Positions 25,470-34,527 are shown, counted from the stretch's first letter. The stretch is 64,000 nt of DNA from JACCTH01 sp963761985 (GCA_963761985.1 CAVXIT010000003.1:295235-359234), one strand, 5' to 3'. Made by a program: numbers and translations. Notes: generated by a model from the sequence alone, not told the origin.

Positions 25470-26248
25470 CAACCAACTCTCGCCGCGGCCTCGCGAAAGG
25501 CTCGGGCCGCGGAGGGGTCGACGGGATTGGCGGCGATGCCCTGGTGTTTCAAGGCCGAGCCGACAACGACGCCATTGGCGAACGTGGCGAGTTCGCGGAG
25601 ATTTTCGATCCTGGCCCCCGACCCGACGTAAATGGGTGCGTCCCCAACTGCTTTGCGCAGTCGGCGTCCATCGTCGGGGTCGGCGGGCAGACCGGTTCCG
25701 CTTCCCGACACGATCAGTACATCGGCGCCGCCTCGCTCCCACGTGTCGAGCCCCGCCTGTTCGAGCCCCAGACCTGGGGGTGGGGTGGCGTGCTTCACCA
25801 GCACGTCGGCCATGATCTTGACGTCCGGGCACCACTCCTTGCGACGCCGGGCGAGCTCGTTCGCCTGACCAACAATCGGACCTTGGTCGGTGTACATCAG
25901 GCCGGAGAGGACATTGACCCGGATGAAAGAGGCGCCGGTTGCCGCGGCGATCGCCAAAGCTCCAATCCCGTCATTGCGAAGGACGTTGACTCCAACCTGG
26001 CCGCTCGTTGCATCGAGCACCGAGCTCATGACCCGGGTGAGCGCAGCAATGGTGATGGGAGGCACGGTCGAAGCATGAAAGGGGACGTCGCCGAAGTTCT
26101 CGATCATCAGCGCTCCGAACCCTGCTTCCTCGAGCGCGGTGGCGTCCGCCAGGGCCTGTTCGACCAGCCGATCAAAATTGTTGTTGAAACGAGGGGAGCC
26201 GGGGAGCGGGCCGAGATGCACCATCCCTATCAGGGATGGCAGGGTCAT
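25466..26248 (-). CDS. BtpA/SgcQ family TIM-barrel protein
   Basis: 260 residues. The N-terminus LIGMVHLGPLPGSPRF and the motifs IENFGDVPF, GVNVLRNDG, FIRVNVLSG and VSGSGTGLPADP, then IYVGSGA and VVGSALK near the end, match the BtpA/SgcQ family, a (beta/alpha)8 barrel. BtpA was named for a role in photosystem I stability in cyanobacteria; in other bacteria the family's substrate is unknown and it may be an aldolase or hydrolase of small phosphorylated compounds. It overlaps both operon neighbours by four bases. Confidence 0.88.
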   Translation of the reverse strand: MTLPSLIGMVHLGPLPGSPRFNNNFDRLVEQALADATALEEAGFGALMIENFGDVPFHASTVPPITIAALTRVMSSVLDATSGQVGVNVLRNDGIGALAIAAATGASFIRVNVLSGLMYTDQGPIVGQANELARRRKEWCPDVKIMADVLVKHATPPPGLGLEQAGLDTWERGGADVLIVSGSGTGLPADPDDGRRLRKAVGDAPIYVGSGARIENLRELATFANGVVVGSALKHQGIAANPVDPSAARAFREAAARVGW

Positions 26249-26979
26249 AGGTAGGCGCGTACTACTTCGAGCGCGGTCTCGGCAACTTCACCGGTGGCCT
26301 TCAGGTTCTTGGCGTCCTTGCGCTTGATGCGATGAACCGCCAATCGAGCCCACTCGCCAGCCGGACCTTTGATCACCTGATCGGTATCGGCGGGACCGTA
26401 AACCCATTTGGAATATCCAGGACCCATGACTTCGACCCGGACCGGCGAGTAATCCATGTCAGCGCTCTTGAACGCATAGGGCAGCGTCTTCCAACCGAGA
26501 AAACAAATGTGCCTGATACGGGGAGTGTCTTCGGGCTGAAATTTCATCGCCGCATATATGTCAAGGCCGTGAGCCCAGTTCTCCATCATCCCCATGGTCG
26601 CAAAGGTCCGAGCCGACATCGATCCTGCAATCCACTCGATCCGCTCCTCGCCGTTCATCTGAGACAGAGGCTCGACCACTTTGGCCCGGCCGCCCCGCCA
26701 CCATTCGATCACGTCCTGGTAACGCATCTTGCGGCCCTTTTTCACTGCCGCCTGGCGGAGGGCATCGAGGTCGGGAGCGACCCGGTACGCCTCGATTCTG
26801 CTGCCCCCGTTCAGCGCATCCGCAGAGAGTTCGGCCGAGTCGGCCAGGTGGCTGATGGTGTCCCGGATCGACCAACCCTTGGCCGGAGTCGGCTTCTCCC
26901 AGTCCTTGGCCCCAATTTTCTGGAGGAACTGGTCGAGAAACTGCTGCTCAGCGACGAGGTCCGAGAGGAGGTCACGCAC
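26245..26979 (-). CDS. TIGR03084-family DinB-like metal-binding protein
   Basis: 244 residues, DinB/maleylpyruvate-isomerase-like four-helix bundle. GWSIRDTISHLADS supplies the first conserved metal His and MENWAHGLDIY the later Glu/His positions, as in mycothiol-dependent maleylpyruvate isomerases; the C-terminal part (VYGPADTDQVIKGPAGEWARLAVHR spread over 200-230) is typical of the actinobacterial TIGR03084 group. Mycothiol or another thiol cofactor is a family-based guess. It is the first gene of the operon with the BtpA-like protein and the crotonase. Confidence 0.8.
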   Translation of the reverse strand: MRDLLSDLVAEQQFLDQFLQKIGAKDWEKPTPAKGWSIRDTISHLADSAELSADALNGGSRIEAYRVAPDLDALRQAAVKKGRKMRYQDVIEWWRGGRAKVVEPLSQMNGEERIEWIAGSMSARTFATMGMMENWAHGLDIYAAMKFQPEDTPRIRHICFLGWKTLPYAFKSADMDYSPVRVEVMGPGYSKWVYGPADTDQVIKGPAGEWARLAVHRIKRKDAKNLKATGEVAETALEVVRAYL

Positions 26980-27036
26980 AAACCGAATTGTAGTCCCAGT
27001 CGCGAAATTGAAATTCGGCCCAATTCCAGCGGCTCG

Positions 27037-28083
27037 CTACCAGGGCCGTTCGGCTTGTTCCTCCACAAAGGGGTCGGGGGGCTTGACGGTTGAGGGAGTG
27101 ATCACGAGCGAATTGAGCCGATCGATCAGCTGGCGCAGCCGACCGTAGCTCCTGCGGTCGAAATTCAACGACAAGCGCTCGCATTCGAGGGCGTCCTTGT
27201 CTTTGGTCTCCGCCGGGGAGGGCTCGGTCCGGTTGATCGATCCTGAGGCGAGGAGATCTGCGAATTCCTCGTTCAACTCGGCCAGTGTCTTGTCATCAGG
27301 GCCGGTGTGGATGCGCAAGACCAGCCGGCCTCCGACATAACGCTGCGAGTGATAGTTGGAGTAGAAATTGAGAATGTGCTCGACCGCGTCGTCAGCGTCG
27401 CTGGTCAGCATGAAGAGGGACATGTCTTCGGGTGCGATCATCCCTTTTTCGATCAAGACGTTGGCGCAGAACTCGAGCAATGGCGGCCAGTAGCCGGTCC
27501 CTGGCGCTTCAAGCAGGACGATCGGATGAAGGTCGCTCTTTCCGGTTTGGACCAGGGTGAAGAGCTCGAAAGACTCATCGAGGGTTCCGAAGCCGCCGGG
27601 GCAAAGGACAAATGCCGCCGACTCCTTGATAAAGGTCAGTTTGCGCGTGAAGAAGTACTTGAAGTTGACCATTCGCTTGGGATCGATTGCCCCGACTGGA
27701 TCCGGTTCGAACGGCAAGCGAATGTTGACTCCGTACGCGTGGTCGAGACCGGCTCCGAGGGCACCGGCTTCCATGATCCCGGGCCCGGCCCCGGTGATCA
27801 CCCCCCAACCCTTGTCCGCCATCTTCGCGGCGAGCGATTCGGCCAAGACATAGTTGGGATCATCGGCGCGCAGGCGTGCGGAGCCGAAGATCGTGACCTT
27901 GGGTTCGTCGTGAGGGGCGAACAGCCGCATCGAGTAGCGCATCTCTTTAAGGGCGGTGTTGACCAATTTGAGGTCACCCCGTTCGGCGCGATCGCGATGA
28001 AGCTTCAGGATCGTCGTGACCATTTCGGCGATCAGATCGTGGTTCTCACCCGCGACGGCTGAGGGTGCCGCGTCGACGATCAA
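27037..28083 (-). CDS. LOG family protein (TIGR00730-like)
   Basis: 348 residues from TTG 28083. The Rossmann-like LOG core shows VTIFGSAR, VITGAGPGIMEAG and LCPGGFGTLDESFELFTLVQTGK, the PGGxGTxxE signature of cytokinin riboside 5'-monophosphate phosphoribohydrolases and related nucleotide hydrolases. A helical region of about 40 residues precedes the core and about 120 residues follow it, more than in plant LOG. Upstream of the TTG the frame runs back to a stop with no ATG/GTG/TTG, so the start is weakly supported; ATG at 28023 is an alternative. It diverges from the GTPase pair. Confidence 0.82.
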   Translation of the reverse strand: MIVDAAPSAVAGENHDLIAEMVTTILKLHRDRAERGDLKLVNTALKEMRYSMRLFAPHDEPKVTIFGSARLRADDPNYVLAESLAAKMADKGWGVITGAGPGIMEAGALGAGLDHAYGVNIRLPFEPDPVGAIDPKRMVNFKYFFTRKLTFIKESAAFVLCPGGFGTLDESFELFTLVQTGKSDLHPIVLLEAPGTGYWPPLLEFCANVLIEKGMIAPEDMSLFMLTSDADDAVEHILNFYSNYHSQRYVGGRLVLRIHTGPDDKTLAELNEEFADLLASGSINRTEPSPAETKDKDALECERLSLNFDRRSYGRLRQLIDRLNSLVITPSTVKPPDPFVEEQAERPW

Positions 28084-28172
28084 CTGCCGAACCTGTTCGT
28101 TCAGTTCGGGTCGCCCCAGGTCGTATTGCTTGGTCGTGTCGTGCCTTCCCGGGCGAACCGTAGTCTTTCGAC

Positions 28173-29816
28173 GTGGTCAGCCAGGCACTGGAATCATTGG
28201 CGGAGAGCCTCGAAAGACGGGCCGCCAACGCTCCCTCCCCGCCCAAATCCGAAAAGGCCACGAGACTCGCTCGACACATCCGCGATTTCCTCTTGCCGCG
28301 TGCCGCCGACCTGAGCTCTCCATTGATCGTCGTCCTGCTCGGTTCGACGGGGGCTGGGAAGTCGAGCCTGTTCAATGCCATCGCCGGCCGACGGGTCAGC
28401 GAGTCGGGGCTGCTTCGACCAACGACCCGGCAGGCGGTTGCCCTGGTCAATCCGGCCGACGATGGGGGCCTCCGGCTCCCGGAGGTGCGTGTGGTGTCTG
28501 ATCCGCTGACACCGCCAGGCCTGGTGTTGGTCGATTCACCCGACTTCGACTCGGTCGAGCTGGCCAATCGCAAGCTCGCCCTGGACTTGCTGGAAGCAGC
28601 CGATCTCATCATCTTCGTCACGACCGTCACCCGCTATGCGGACTTTGTGCCGTGGACCGTGCTCGCCCGCGCCAACGAGCGCGGCGTTCCGATGCTCGCA
28701 GTGATCAATCGGATGCCGGCAGAGGTCGAGGACGCGCGGGCCGTCATGGATGACTACCGGCGGTTGCTGGTCGGTGGCGACATCGAAAAGTTGGGTGCGT
28801 TTGGGAATCTCGAGGTGGTCGCGGTCGAAGAAGGGGCTCTGGATCGAAATATCGACGGCCTGGCCCGCGCGGCGATCAGTCCGATCCTGGGGGCGATCGA
28901 AAGGCTGCAAAGCGACACCGAGGCACGCAAGGAAATCGCGCGCCGGGCGCTCAAGGCTGCCCTCGACAGCTTGCCGGAGAGTGTGGAACAGATTGCACAC
29001 GAAGTTGCGGCCGAGGAGGAGGCGGCGGCGACGATGGTCAGGAAAGCGGAGGAAAATTACCGGCGCGGGCTCGCAGAGCTGGAAGGCGAGATTGCCAGTG
29101 GCACCCTTCTGCGAGGTGAAGTCTTGCGTCAGTGGCTGGACTTCGTCCGGGCCGGTCCCACCGCACGCTTTCTCTCGGAAGGTATTGGCCGCATCGCCAC
29201 CAGTCTCCGCAACCTCTTCCGACCTCAGCCGGCGGTGCCGGCGCCCGACGTTCGTGAAGCGGCCTTCGCCGATCTGATTGCATCGGCGATCCGCCAGGCC
29301 GACGAGGCGGCACGCAGAACGGCGAACTCCTGGGCGGAGGACGAATACGGGTCCGCTGCTCTGGCCCGTCAGCCTGACCTGTGGGGAAGCCGATCGAATC
29401 TTGGAACGGTCTTGCAGGAAAGCCTGAATCGGTGGGTCGATCGGATCGCCGACGAGATCGCCGTCGTTGGTCAACAACGCAAGGGCTGGGCCCAGGCCGC
29501 AACGATCGGTCTCAACGTTCTCGGAACCAGCGTGATGCTCGCCGTTTTCGTCCATACCGGTGGCCTGACCGGAGCCGAAATCGGGATCGGAGCAGGGACA
29601 GCGGTCGTAAATCAAAAGCTCTTGGAAGCGATCTTCGGCGAGGCCAATGTCGCCGCCTTCGTCAAGCAAGCCCGCGACCGGCTTCATGAAGAACTGCGGC
29701 GGGCTTTCGAAGGCGAGAAGGATCGCTTCGTGGCTGCGCTCGGTCGGGTTGGCAGCGGCGGGCTCGCGGCAACCCTCCGTGCGGAGGCAAAGGCTGCCAA
29801 AGCTGCGTTCTCGTGA
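28173..29816 (+). CDS. Dynamin-like membrane GTPase, first of a pair
   Basis: 547 residues from GTG 28173. P-loop GSTGAGKSS (about 57-65), a switch segment TTRQAV, and G3-like LVDSPDFDSV. The G4 position reads NRMP rather than NKxD, so base specificity may be lost. Long Glu/Arg-rich coiled segments (about 245-330) follow, then a hydrophobic stretch near 445-480 (LNVLGTSVMLAVFV and GAEIGIGAGTAVV) that can insert in a membrane, and a C-terminal helix. Fits YfjP/dynamin-like proteins that pair or remodel membranes. It overlaps the second GTPase by four bases (GTGA). Confidence 0.82.
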   Translation: MVSQALESLAESLERRAANAPSPPKSEKATRLARHIRDFLLPRAADLSSPLIVVLLGSTGAGKSSLFNAIAGRRVSESGLLRPTTRQAVALVNPADDGGLRLPEVRVVSDPLTPPGLVLVDSPDFDSVELANRKLALDLLEAADLIIFVTTVTRYADFVPWTVLARANERGVPMLAVINRMPAEVEDARAVMDDYRRLLVGGDIEKLGAFGNLEVVAVEEGALDRNIDGLARAAISPILGAIERLQSDTEARKEIARRALKAALDSLPESVEQIAHEVAAEEEAAATMVRKAEENYRRGLAELEGEIASGTLLRGEVLRQWLDFVRAGPTARFLSEGIGRIATSLRNLFRPQPAVPAPDVREAAFADLIASAIRQADEAARRTANSWAEDEYGSAALARQPDLWGSRSNLGTVLQESLNRWVDRIADEIAVVGQQRKGWAQAATIGLNVLGTSVMLAVFVHTGGLTGAEIGIGAGTAVVNQKLLEAIFGEANVAAFVKQARDRLHEELRRAFEGEKDRFVAALGRVGSGGLAATLRAEAKAAKAAFS

Positions 29817-31393
29817 AGGATTTCTTACAGCTCAGGCAAGCGGCCGACGCTGCTCTCGACCTCGGATTGGAAGACGATGCTCGCCGGGCCGAGCATGTCC
29901 TCAGTGAGGTCGAAGGCCGAATGGGTTTCGAGGGCACTGCCTATGTCCTTGCGCTCGCCGGAGGCACGGGGGTCGGCAAGTCATCGCTGCTCAACGCGCT
30001 GGCCGGCAGCCCCGTGAGTGAAGTAAGCCCGCTCCGTCCCACGACCTCGCGACCTCTCGCCTGGGTGGCGGCGAGCCAACGCGTGGAAGTAGCGCCTTTG
30101 CTCGAATGGCTGGGGGTCGAAGCAGTGATCACGCACGATCGCGAGGAGCTTTCGGGCATGGTGATCCTCGATCTCCCGGATTTCGACAGTGTCGCAGTCG
30201 ACCATCGCGCCACGGTTGATCGCCTGCTCCCGCGCATCGACTCGATGTTGTGGGTGGTCGATACCGAGAAATACGACGACGAGCTGCTCCACGCTTATCT
30301 CCGGGATCTGACTCCGCACGCCGAGCGAATTGGCTTTGTCTTCAACAAGTCGGACCGCCTCGACACCGACGGTCAAAAGCTCGTTGGGGAAGACTTTCGC
30401 CGTCGACTCCGCTCGGCCGGATATCCCCGGCCCGACCTGTTCATCGTGTCGGCGAAGACGGGCGATGGTGTAGAGCCGCTGGTCAATGCATTGCGCCGAC
30501 GGGCCGACGACAAGGAGCTCGTCGTGAAGAAACTGGAAGCGGACCTCGGTTCAAGCCTGGTCGAGCTGGCTGCGGCGGCGGGCGTCGACAAGAGCTATGC
30601 CCCACTGGTCGATGACCGCGAACGAGAATCGGCGACAGCGGACGCGGTGCGAGGAGCGCTGGCAATAGTCGACCCCGAAGGCGTGGCGGCTCAAGTGAGG
30701 GCGGCTGTGCTCTACCGGGCCCGCCGCCAGGGCGGCTCGTTACTCGCTCGAGTCCTGGCGTTGTTAAGCAATTTGACTGGCACCCGCCGCAAGTCGGCCG
30801 ATCCAGCGGGATTTTTGTTGGCGTGGAATCAACGCGGATCGCTGGGCCACGTTCTCAATCCCGTCCGCCGCCTTTTGGTCGACTCGGTTTCGAGGCTGCC
30901 CGGGCGAGCCCGACCGGGAGTCATGAGAAAACTTGACCTCCCCGACCTCGAAGCTCGGCTAACTAAATCGATCGACGGGGCCGTTCGATCGGCCCGGAAC
31001 GACCTCGAAGTGGCCCGCTCGATGCTCTGGGTTCTCGTGGGAGTGCTGCAACTGATCCTCGGTGCCGCGTTCCTTTTTGCTGTCGCCTGGTACCTCACCT
31101 TGATCTTCGGCCCGGGGAGCTTGCCGGTGGGCACGGTCGAGATTCCTTACCTGGGCCCTGTTCCGATCCCTCTCGCTCTCATCGTCGGTTCCCTGGTCGC
31201 CAGCCTGCTGCTCGGGCTATTGCTCAATCTTCATGCCAGCTGGATCGGCCGGCGGCGGGGTGCCAGGGTCGCTTCGGCGGTTCGAACTGCGATCGAGTCG
31301 ACGATCGGGGAAACGGCCTTCCGACCGCTCGATCAGATCGAAGCGGCGCGCCGCCGGATCTCCGAAGCTAGTTCTGGAACGGGGCTCCGGTAG
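29813..31393 (+). CDS. Dynamin-like membrane GTPase, second of a pair
   Basis: 526 residues starting at GTG 29813 within the upstream stop. P-loop AGGTGVGKSS (about 47-56), G3-like LDLPDFDSV with the same DFDSV as its partner, and an intact G4 motif FNKSD. A helical middle region is followed by two membrane helices (about 402-432 and 450-473) separated by a Gly/Pro loop, then a basic cytosolic tail. The pair resembles two-subunit bacterial dynamin systems in which one GTPase is canonical and the other altered. It converges on the AAA+ gene, overlapping it by 26 bases. Confidence 0.83.
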   Translation: MKDFLQLRQAADAALDLGLEDDARRAEHVLSEVEGRMGFEGTAYVLALAGGTGVGKSSLLNALAGSPVSEVSPLRPTTSRPLAWVAASQRVEVAPLLEWLGVEAVITHDREELSGMVILDLPDFDSVAVDHRATVDRLLPRIDSMLWVVDTEKYDDELLHAYLRDLTPHAERIGFVFNKSDRLDTDGQKLVGEDFRRRLRSAGYPRPDLFIVSAKTGDGVEPLVNALRRRADDKELVVKKLEADLGSSLVELAAAAGVDKSYAPLVDDRERESATADAVRGALAIVDPEGVAAQVRAAVLYRARRQGGSLLARVLALLSNLTGTRRKSADPAGFLLAWNQRGSLGHVLNPVRRLLVDSVSRLPGRARPGVMRKLDLPDLEARLTKSIDGAVRSARNDLEVARSMLWVLVGVLQLILGAAFLFAVAWYLTLIFGPGSLPVGTVEIPYLGPVPIPLALIVGSLVASLLLGLLLNLHASWIGRRRGARVASAVRTAIESTIGETAFRPLDQIEAARRRISEASSGTGLR

Positions 31394-32363
31394 GGCCGCG
31401 GCGGACGACGGCGTTCCAAACCGTCTCGTAGTGGTCGCGGTCGAAGGCGTCGACATGGGGCAGCACGAACGCTTCCCAGGCACGCCGCAGCGGATCGGTC
31501 TCGTCCCGGTAGACGCGCAAGCCAGTGGGGATCCGATCAAGGACGGAGCGGAGAGAAAGCGGCGACTCGACTCGTGTGGAGGCGTCGGGCACAACGAAGG
31601 AGGCGTTGACTTCCACTGCGAGCCGTGAGATAGCTTCGACCAAGTCCTCGCGCAGAGACGGGTAGCGGCGTTTCAACATTGCCTGGACCTGCTCGCCGCC
31701 GGGGAAGTCCTTTTCCCAAATCACCCAGCGGTCGGCAAAGGCCTTGTTTAACGTTTGCGTCCCGGCGTAATCGCGGATGTCGGTCGGGTTCATCGTTCCG
31801 AAGACGCGAACGTCCGGACGTAAACGCACCGTTTCCCCGTTGGGGAGATCGAGAGCCCCGTAGCGGTCGAGAAGCCCATGCAAGGCAAAGAGAGTCTCTG
31901 CTCCTGCCGCGTTCAACTCGGAGAGATTGAGCAGCGCCGGTCCGCGCAGTGCCCGGGTGATGTCGCCATCCTCCCAACGGCTCTCCGTTCCCCCCTTGCC
32001 ATCCCCATGAAGTCTGGTCGAACCGATCAAGGTGACATCGCGGACCTCACCGGTCAGCGGAATCCGGTAGTAGGGGAGTCCGAGCTGGGCGGCGAACTGC
32101 TCGATGTCATGGTCTTTGCCGGTCCCCATGTGACCGCGCACGGCCAAGTGGAGCGGAGCAAAACCCTCGGGATCCGAGCGGCGCACTGCTTCTACCTGGG
32201 CAAAGCGGTAGAGCATGCCGAGGTCCACGTAGTGCGGGTCGGGCACCGGGATCTTGCCGTTTCTCTGTTTGGAGTCGGCCACCTTTTGGTCGACGGCGAA
32301 CTTATCCAAGGTGATGGAAGGTCCCGACCCCGTGGGATCCTCGAAGGTCACTTTCTCAGGCAC
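31368..32363 (-). CDS. CobS/MoxR-like AAA+ protein with altered Walker motifs
   Basis: 331 residues. Overall order matches CobS/MoxR ATPases: GHMGTGKDHDIEQFAAQLGLP, a helix-2 insert, Walker B region, sensor 1 GTMNP and the arginine-finger region NKAFADRW. In Walker A the Ser/Thr after Lys is Asp (GKD instead of GKS/T), and in Walker B the Asp before the Glu is Ser (LSELN instead of DEIN). Both positions normally hold the nucleotide-bound magnesium. The protein may therefore bind ATP weakly or act structurally. It overlaps the upstream metallopeptidase-VWA gene by eight bases; AAA+/VWA pairs act together as chaperones or metal insertases. Confidence 0.83.
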   Translation of the reverse strand: MPEKVTFEDPTGSGPSITLDKFAVDQKVADSKQRNGKIPVPDPHYVDLGMLYRFAQVEAVRRSDPEGFAPLHLAVRGHMGTGKDHDIEQFAAQLGLPYYRIPLTGEVRDVTLIGSTRLHGDGKGGTESRWEDGDITRALRGPALLNLSELNAAGAETLFALHGLLDRYGALDLPNGETVRLRPDVRVFGTMNPTDIRDYAGTQTLNKAFADRWVIWEKDFPGGEQVQAMLKRRYPSLREDLVEAISRLAVEVNASFVVPDASTRVESPLSLRSVLDRIPTGLRVYRDETDPLRRAWEAFVLPHVDAFDRDHYETVWNAVVRRGPTGAPFQN

Positions 32364-34440
32364 TGATTAACTCCCTAGGTGTTGCAGATTTCTGTGGACG
32401 GAGCCACCAGGTGTCCATGCCCCACAGCGAAAGACCGCGCCGCAAGGCGCCACGGGTGCCGTCGATCATGGCTCTGGTCAACGCCTCGGGCCGGTTGACG
32501 GTTTCGAAGCGGTGATAGGCCCCGGTGGCGGTGTCGTCGCCGATTCCAATTCCAAGCACCGTGGTGCCGGAGCGTTCGACTGCGGTGACTGCCGAGCTGA
32601 GCGCCTCGACCGAGCCGCGAGTCATGCCGTCGGCGAGGACGACGAGCACCCGGACCTGGGCGCCGAGCTTGGCCATGCGCTCGGCGGCATGAATGACGTT
32701 GAACTCGTCGACGTTGGCCGCTCGCTCGAACAGTGACACAGGCGGGCAGGTTCGTGGATCGCGCCGCGCGGCCAGAGCTGCTTTGGCCGGCTCCGACGCG
32801 GTCCAGAACATTCCGGCGAGGACCGGCTCGGCTTCGCGCCATCGCCGGTCAAACGACTTGACCAGGTAATGATTGACGGTCGTTGTAAGTCGTGCCGACG
32901 CCGAGCCGTGGGTCTGGCGGAGACCTGCCGCGGCCTGACTGGCCGAGCGGGTGTAGGTCCATTCGGTGTCGTTGGGCCGGGTGGCAAAGCCACGGTTGAA
33001 GAGCGCCACTTCGAAATCGACCTGGAGCTCATGACAGAGGCGGGCGAGAGTCGTGGCGCCGAGCAGGGCCGCGGCCATGCCCCACGGCCGGCGATCGGGA
33101 TTGCGAGGCTGCAGCATCGACGCGGAGGCATCGACGAGAAGGCTCACCGCGTACGAACGTCGGGTCCGTGAGGCGCGTCGTTCATACATGCGGTCATAGA
33201 GACCGGCACCGATGAAGAGGGCGGCATGAGGGGAAACGTCGCCCTGGTCGTAGCCGGACCGCAATCCCCGCCGCTGGTTCGCAGCGAAGAGAGGGTAGAG
33301 CTCACCCGAAACCTGGCGTTGGGCGACACCCCACTTTCGGGCCGCCGCGTCCATCGCCGCCAGGCCATCGGCGGCAAATCGTGCGAACGTTGTCGGCGCG
33401 GCAGTGACCACGAGCTTTCCGCCCATGCCAGTAGGCAAGTAGACGGTGGGAGCCTCGCTGACTCTCAGCAGTTGGTCCGTCGAGGCCTCGCCGGCCAGCT
33501 CGGAGGCGCCCTTCTTGTCTGAGTCACCGGCGCGAGCCTCGGCCACGCGCTGGACGTCGTGGTAACTGTCGGTGTTCCTCAACACGGGACTCGGCAGGCG
33601 GACCAGGTCAGCCCCGTCGGCCGCGGCCTCAGCATCCACCTTCTGCACCATTCGTTTTTGGGCCTGGGTGCCTTCCTCCCTAACCGAGGTCAAGAGACCG
33701 TGTGCCCGGGCAATCTCATGGAGGGCTAGAGCATGCTTGGCGACCTCGCGAGGATCCGTTTCGTTGCCCGCCTTGACACAAATCGGATAGGCGTCGGCCA
33801 GCGCTTGCTGCGCGCGGGAATTGAGGCGGCGCTCAAGCGCTTCGCGTTCGATGTAGCTACCGCAGTAGAGAAAGCAACCGAGGGTGAACTGACCGAGCGG
33901 GCCCGACTTCGAGATCGCGAACGAGAGCGCAGATAAGTAGAGGTCGATGAGAACCGACCGCACCCCGGGATAGTTGACCAGGCCCTGCACCTCCTGGCGC
34001 GCGTCTTCGAGATTGAAGAACAGGATCTCGGCGACCGGTCCACCCTCGCGGGCAAGAAAGTCGAGGAGGTCCTCCTCACCGTTTAGCGCTCCATTCGTCT
34101 CATCGGGGCCGAACGGCTCATCAAAGTTCGTGGAGAGAAGGTGGACCACCTCGTGCATGGCGGAGGCGAGCGCCATCTCCGGGGCCGTGACGGGAGCTTC
34201 GCGGTTGGTGGCAGCCTGGAAGAGTCGAGGATCGCAGACCACCTCATCGTTTGTGACCGCTGCTGCGGGCCCCAAGACAACGCGGAGCTTGGGATTGTCG
34301 GCCAGCGAACGAGCGAAGCGAGTGACGGCCGGGGCAACGGCCTGGTAGCGCGATACCACCGCTTCGATGGCTTGCTCCTCGGGCGGGAGCATCTCGCGGA
34401 GGAATGACGATCTCACCCCGGGCTGCTGACGGACGCGCAT
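32356..34440 (-). CDS. Metallopeptidase-like / von Willebrand factor A protein
   Basis: 694 residues. The N-terminal half has a zinc-peptidase-like motif HEVVH (96-100) followed by an acidic segment (DETNGALNGEEDLLD), as in the metallopeptidase-like domain (DUF2201_N type) that accompanies MoxR-VWA proteins. The C-terminal half is a VWA domain with a complete first MIDAS motif, DASAS, near residue 438, and a Thr/Asp region further on. No signal peptide is visible. Together with the AAA+ partner it forms an operon resembling CobS-CobT and MoxR-VWA systems, which load metals or remodel target complexes. The target is unknown. Confidence 0.82.
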   Translation of the reverse strand: MRVRQQPGVRSSFLREMLPPEEQAIEAVVSRYQAVAPAVTRFARSLADNPKLRVVLGPAAAVTNDEVVCDPRLFQAATNREAPVTAPEMALASAMHEVVHLLSTNFDEPFGPDETNGALNGEEDLLDFLAREGGPVAEILFFNLEDARQEVQGLVNYPGVRSVLIDLYLSALSFAISKSGPLGQFTLGCFLYCGSYIEREALERRLNSRAQQALADAYPICVKAGNETDPREVAKHALALHEIARAHGLLTSVREEGTQAQKRMVQKVDAEAAADGADLVRLPSPVLRNTDSYHDVQRVAEARAGDSDKKGASELAGEASTDQLLRVSEAPTVYLPTGMGGKLVVTAAPTTFARFAADGLAAMDAAARKWGVAQRQVSGELYPLFAANQRRGLRSGYDQGDVSPHAALFIGAGLYDRMYERRASRTRRSYAVSLLVDASASMLQPRNPDRRPWGMAAALLGATTLARLCHELQVDFEVALFNRGFATRPNDTEWTYTRSASQAAAGLRQTHGSASARLTTTVNHYLVKSFDRRWREAEPVLAGMFWTASEPAKAALAARRDPRTCPPVSLFERAANVDEFNVIHAAERMAKLGAQVRVLVVLADGMTRGSVEALSSAVTAVERSGTTVLGIGIGDDTATGAYHRFETVNRPEALTRAMIDGTRGALRRGLSLWGMDTWWLRPQKSATPRELISA

Positions 34441-34449
34441 AAGCCTTCA

Positions 34450-34481
34450 TTGTCTCACCCGAGTCAACTCGGGCGAGACAA
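34450..34481. promoter_or_regulatory. Long inverted repeat between divergent genes
   Basis: Two 14-base arms, TTGTCTCACCCGAG and CTCGGGCGAGACAA, are complementary except for one A/C pair and flank a four-base TCAA loop. The element starts nine bases upstream of the metallopeptidase-VWA start and ends 46 bases upstream of the M16 peptidase ATG, so it could be an operator shared by both directions or a 5'-leader hairpin. Confidence 0.55.
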
Positions 34482-34527
34482 CTTGAGCTCGTTACCTTGG
34501 ATTCGAGGGTCCTTACACTCCCCGGCG

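Noticed and set aside
27307..28062. 251-codon open frame opposite the LOG-family gene
   Set aside because: Its complement encodes the PGGFGT LOG core; the antisense product has no recognisable features.
28200..34440. GTPase and AAA+/VWA block as an anti-phage defence island
   Set aside because: No nuclease, toxin, methylase or mobile element is present, and base composition matches the housekeeping surroundings.
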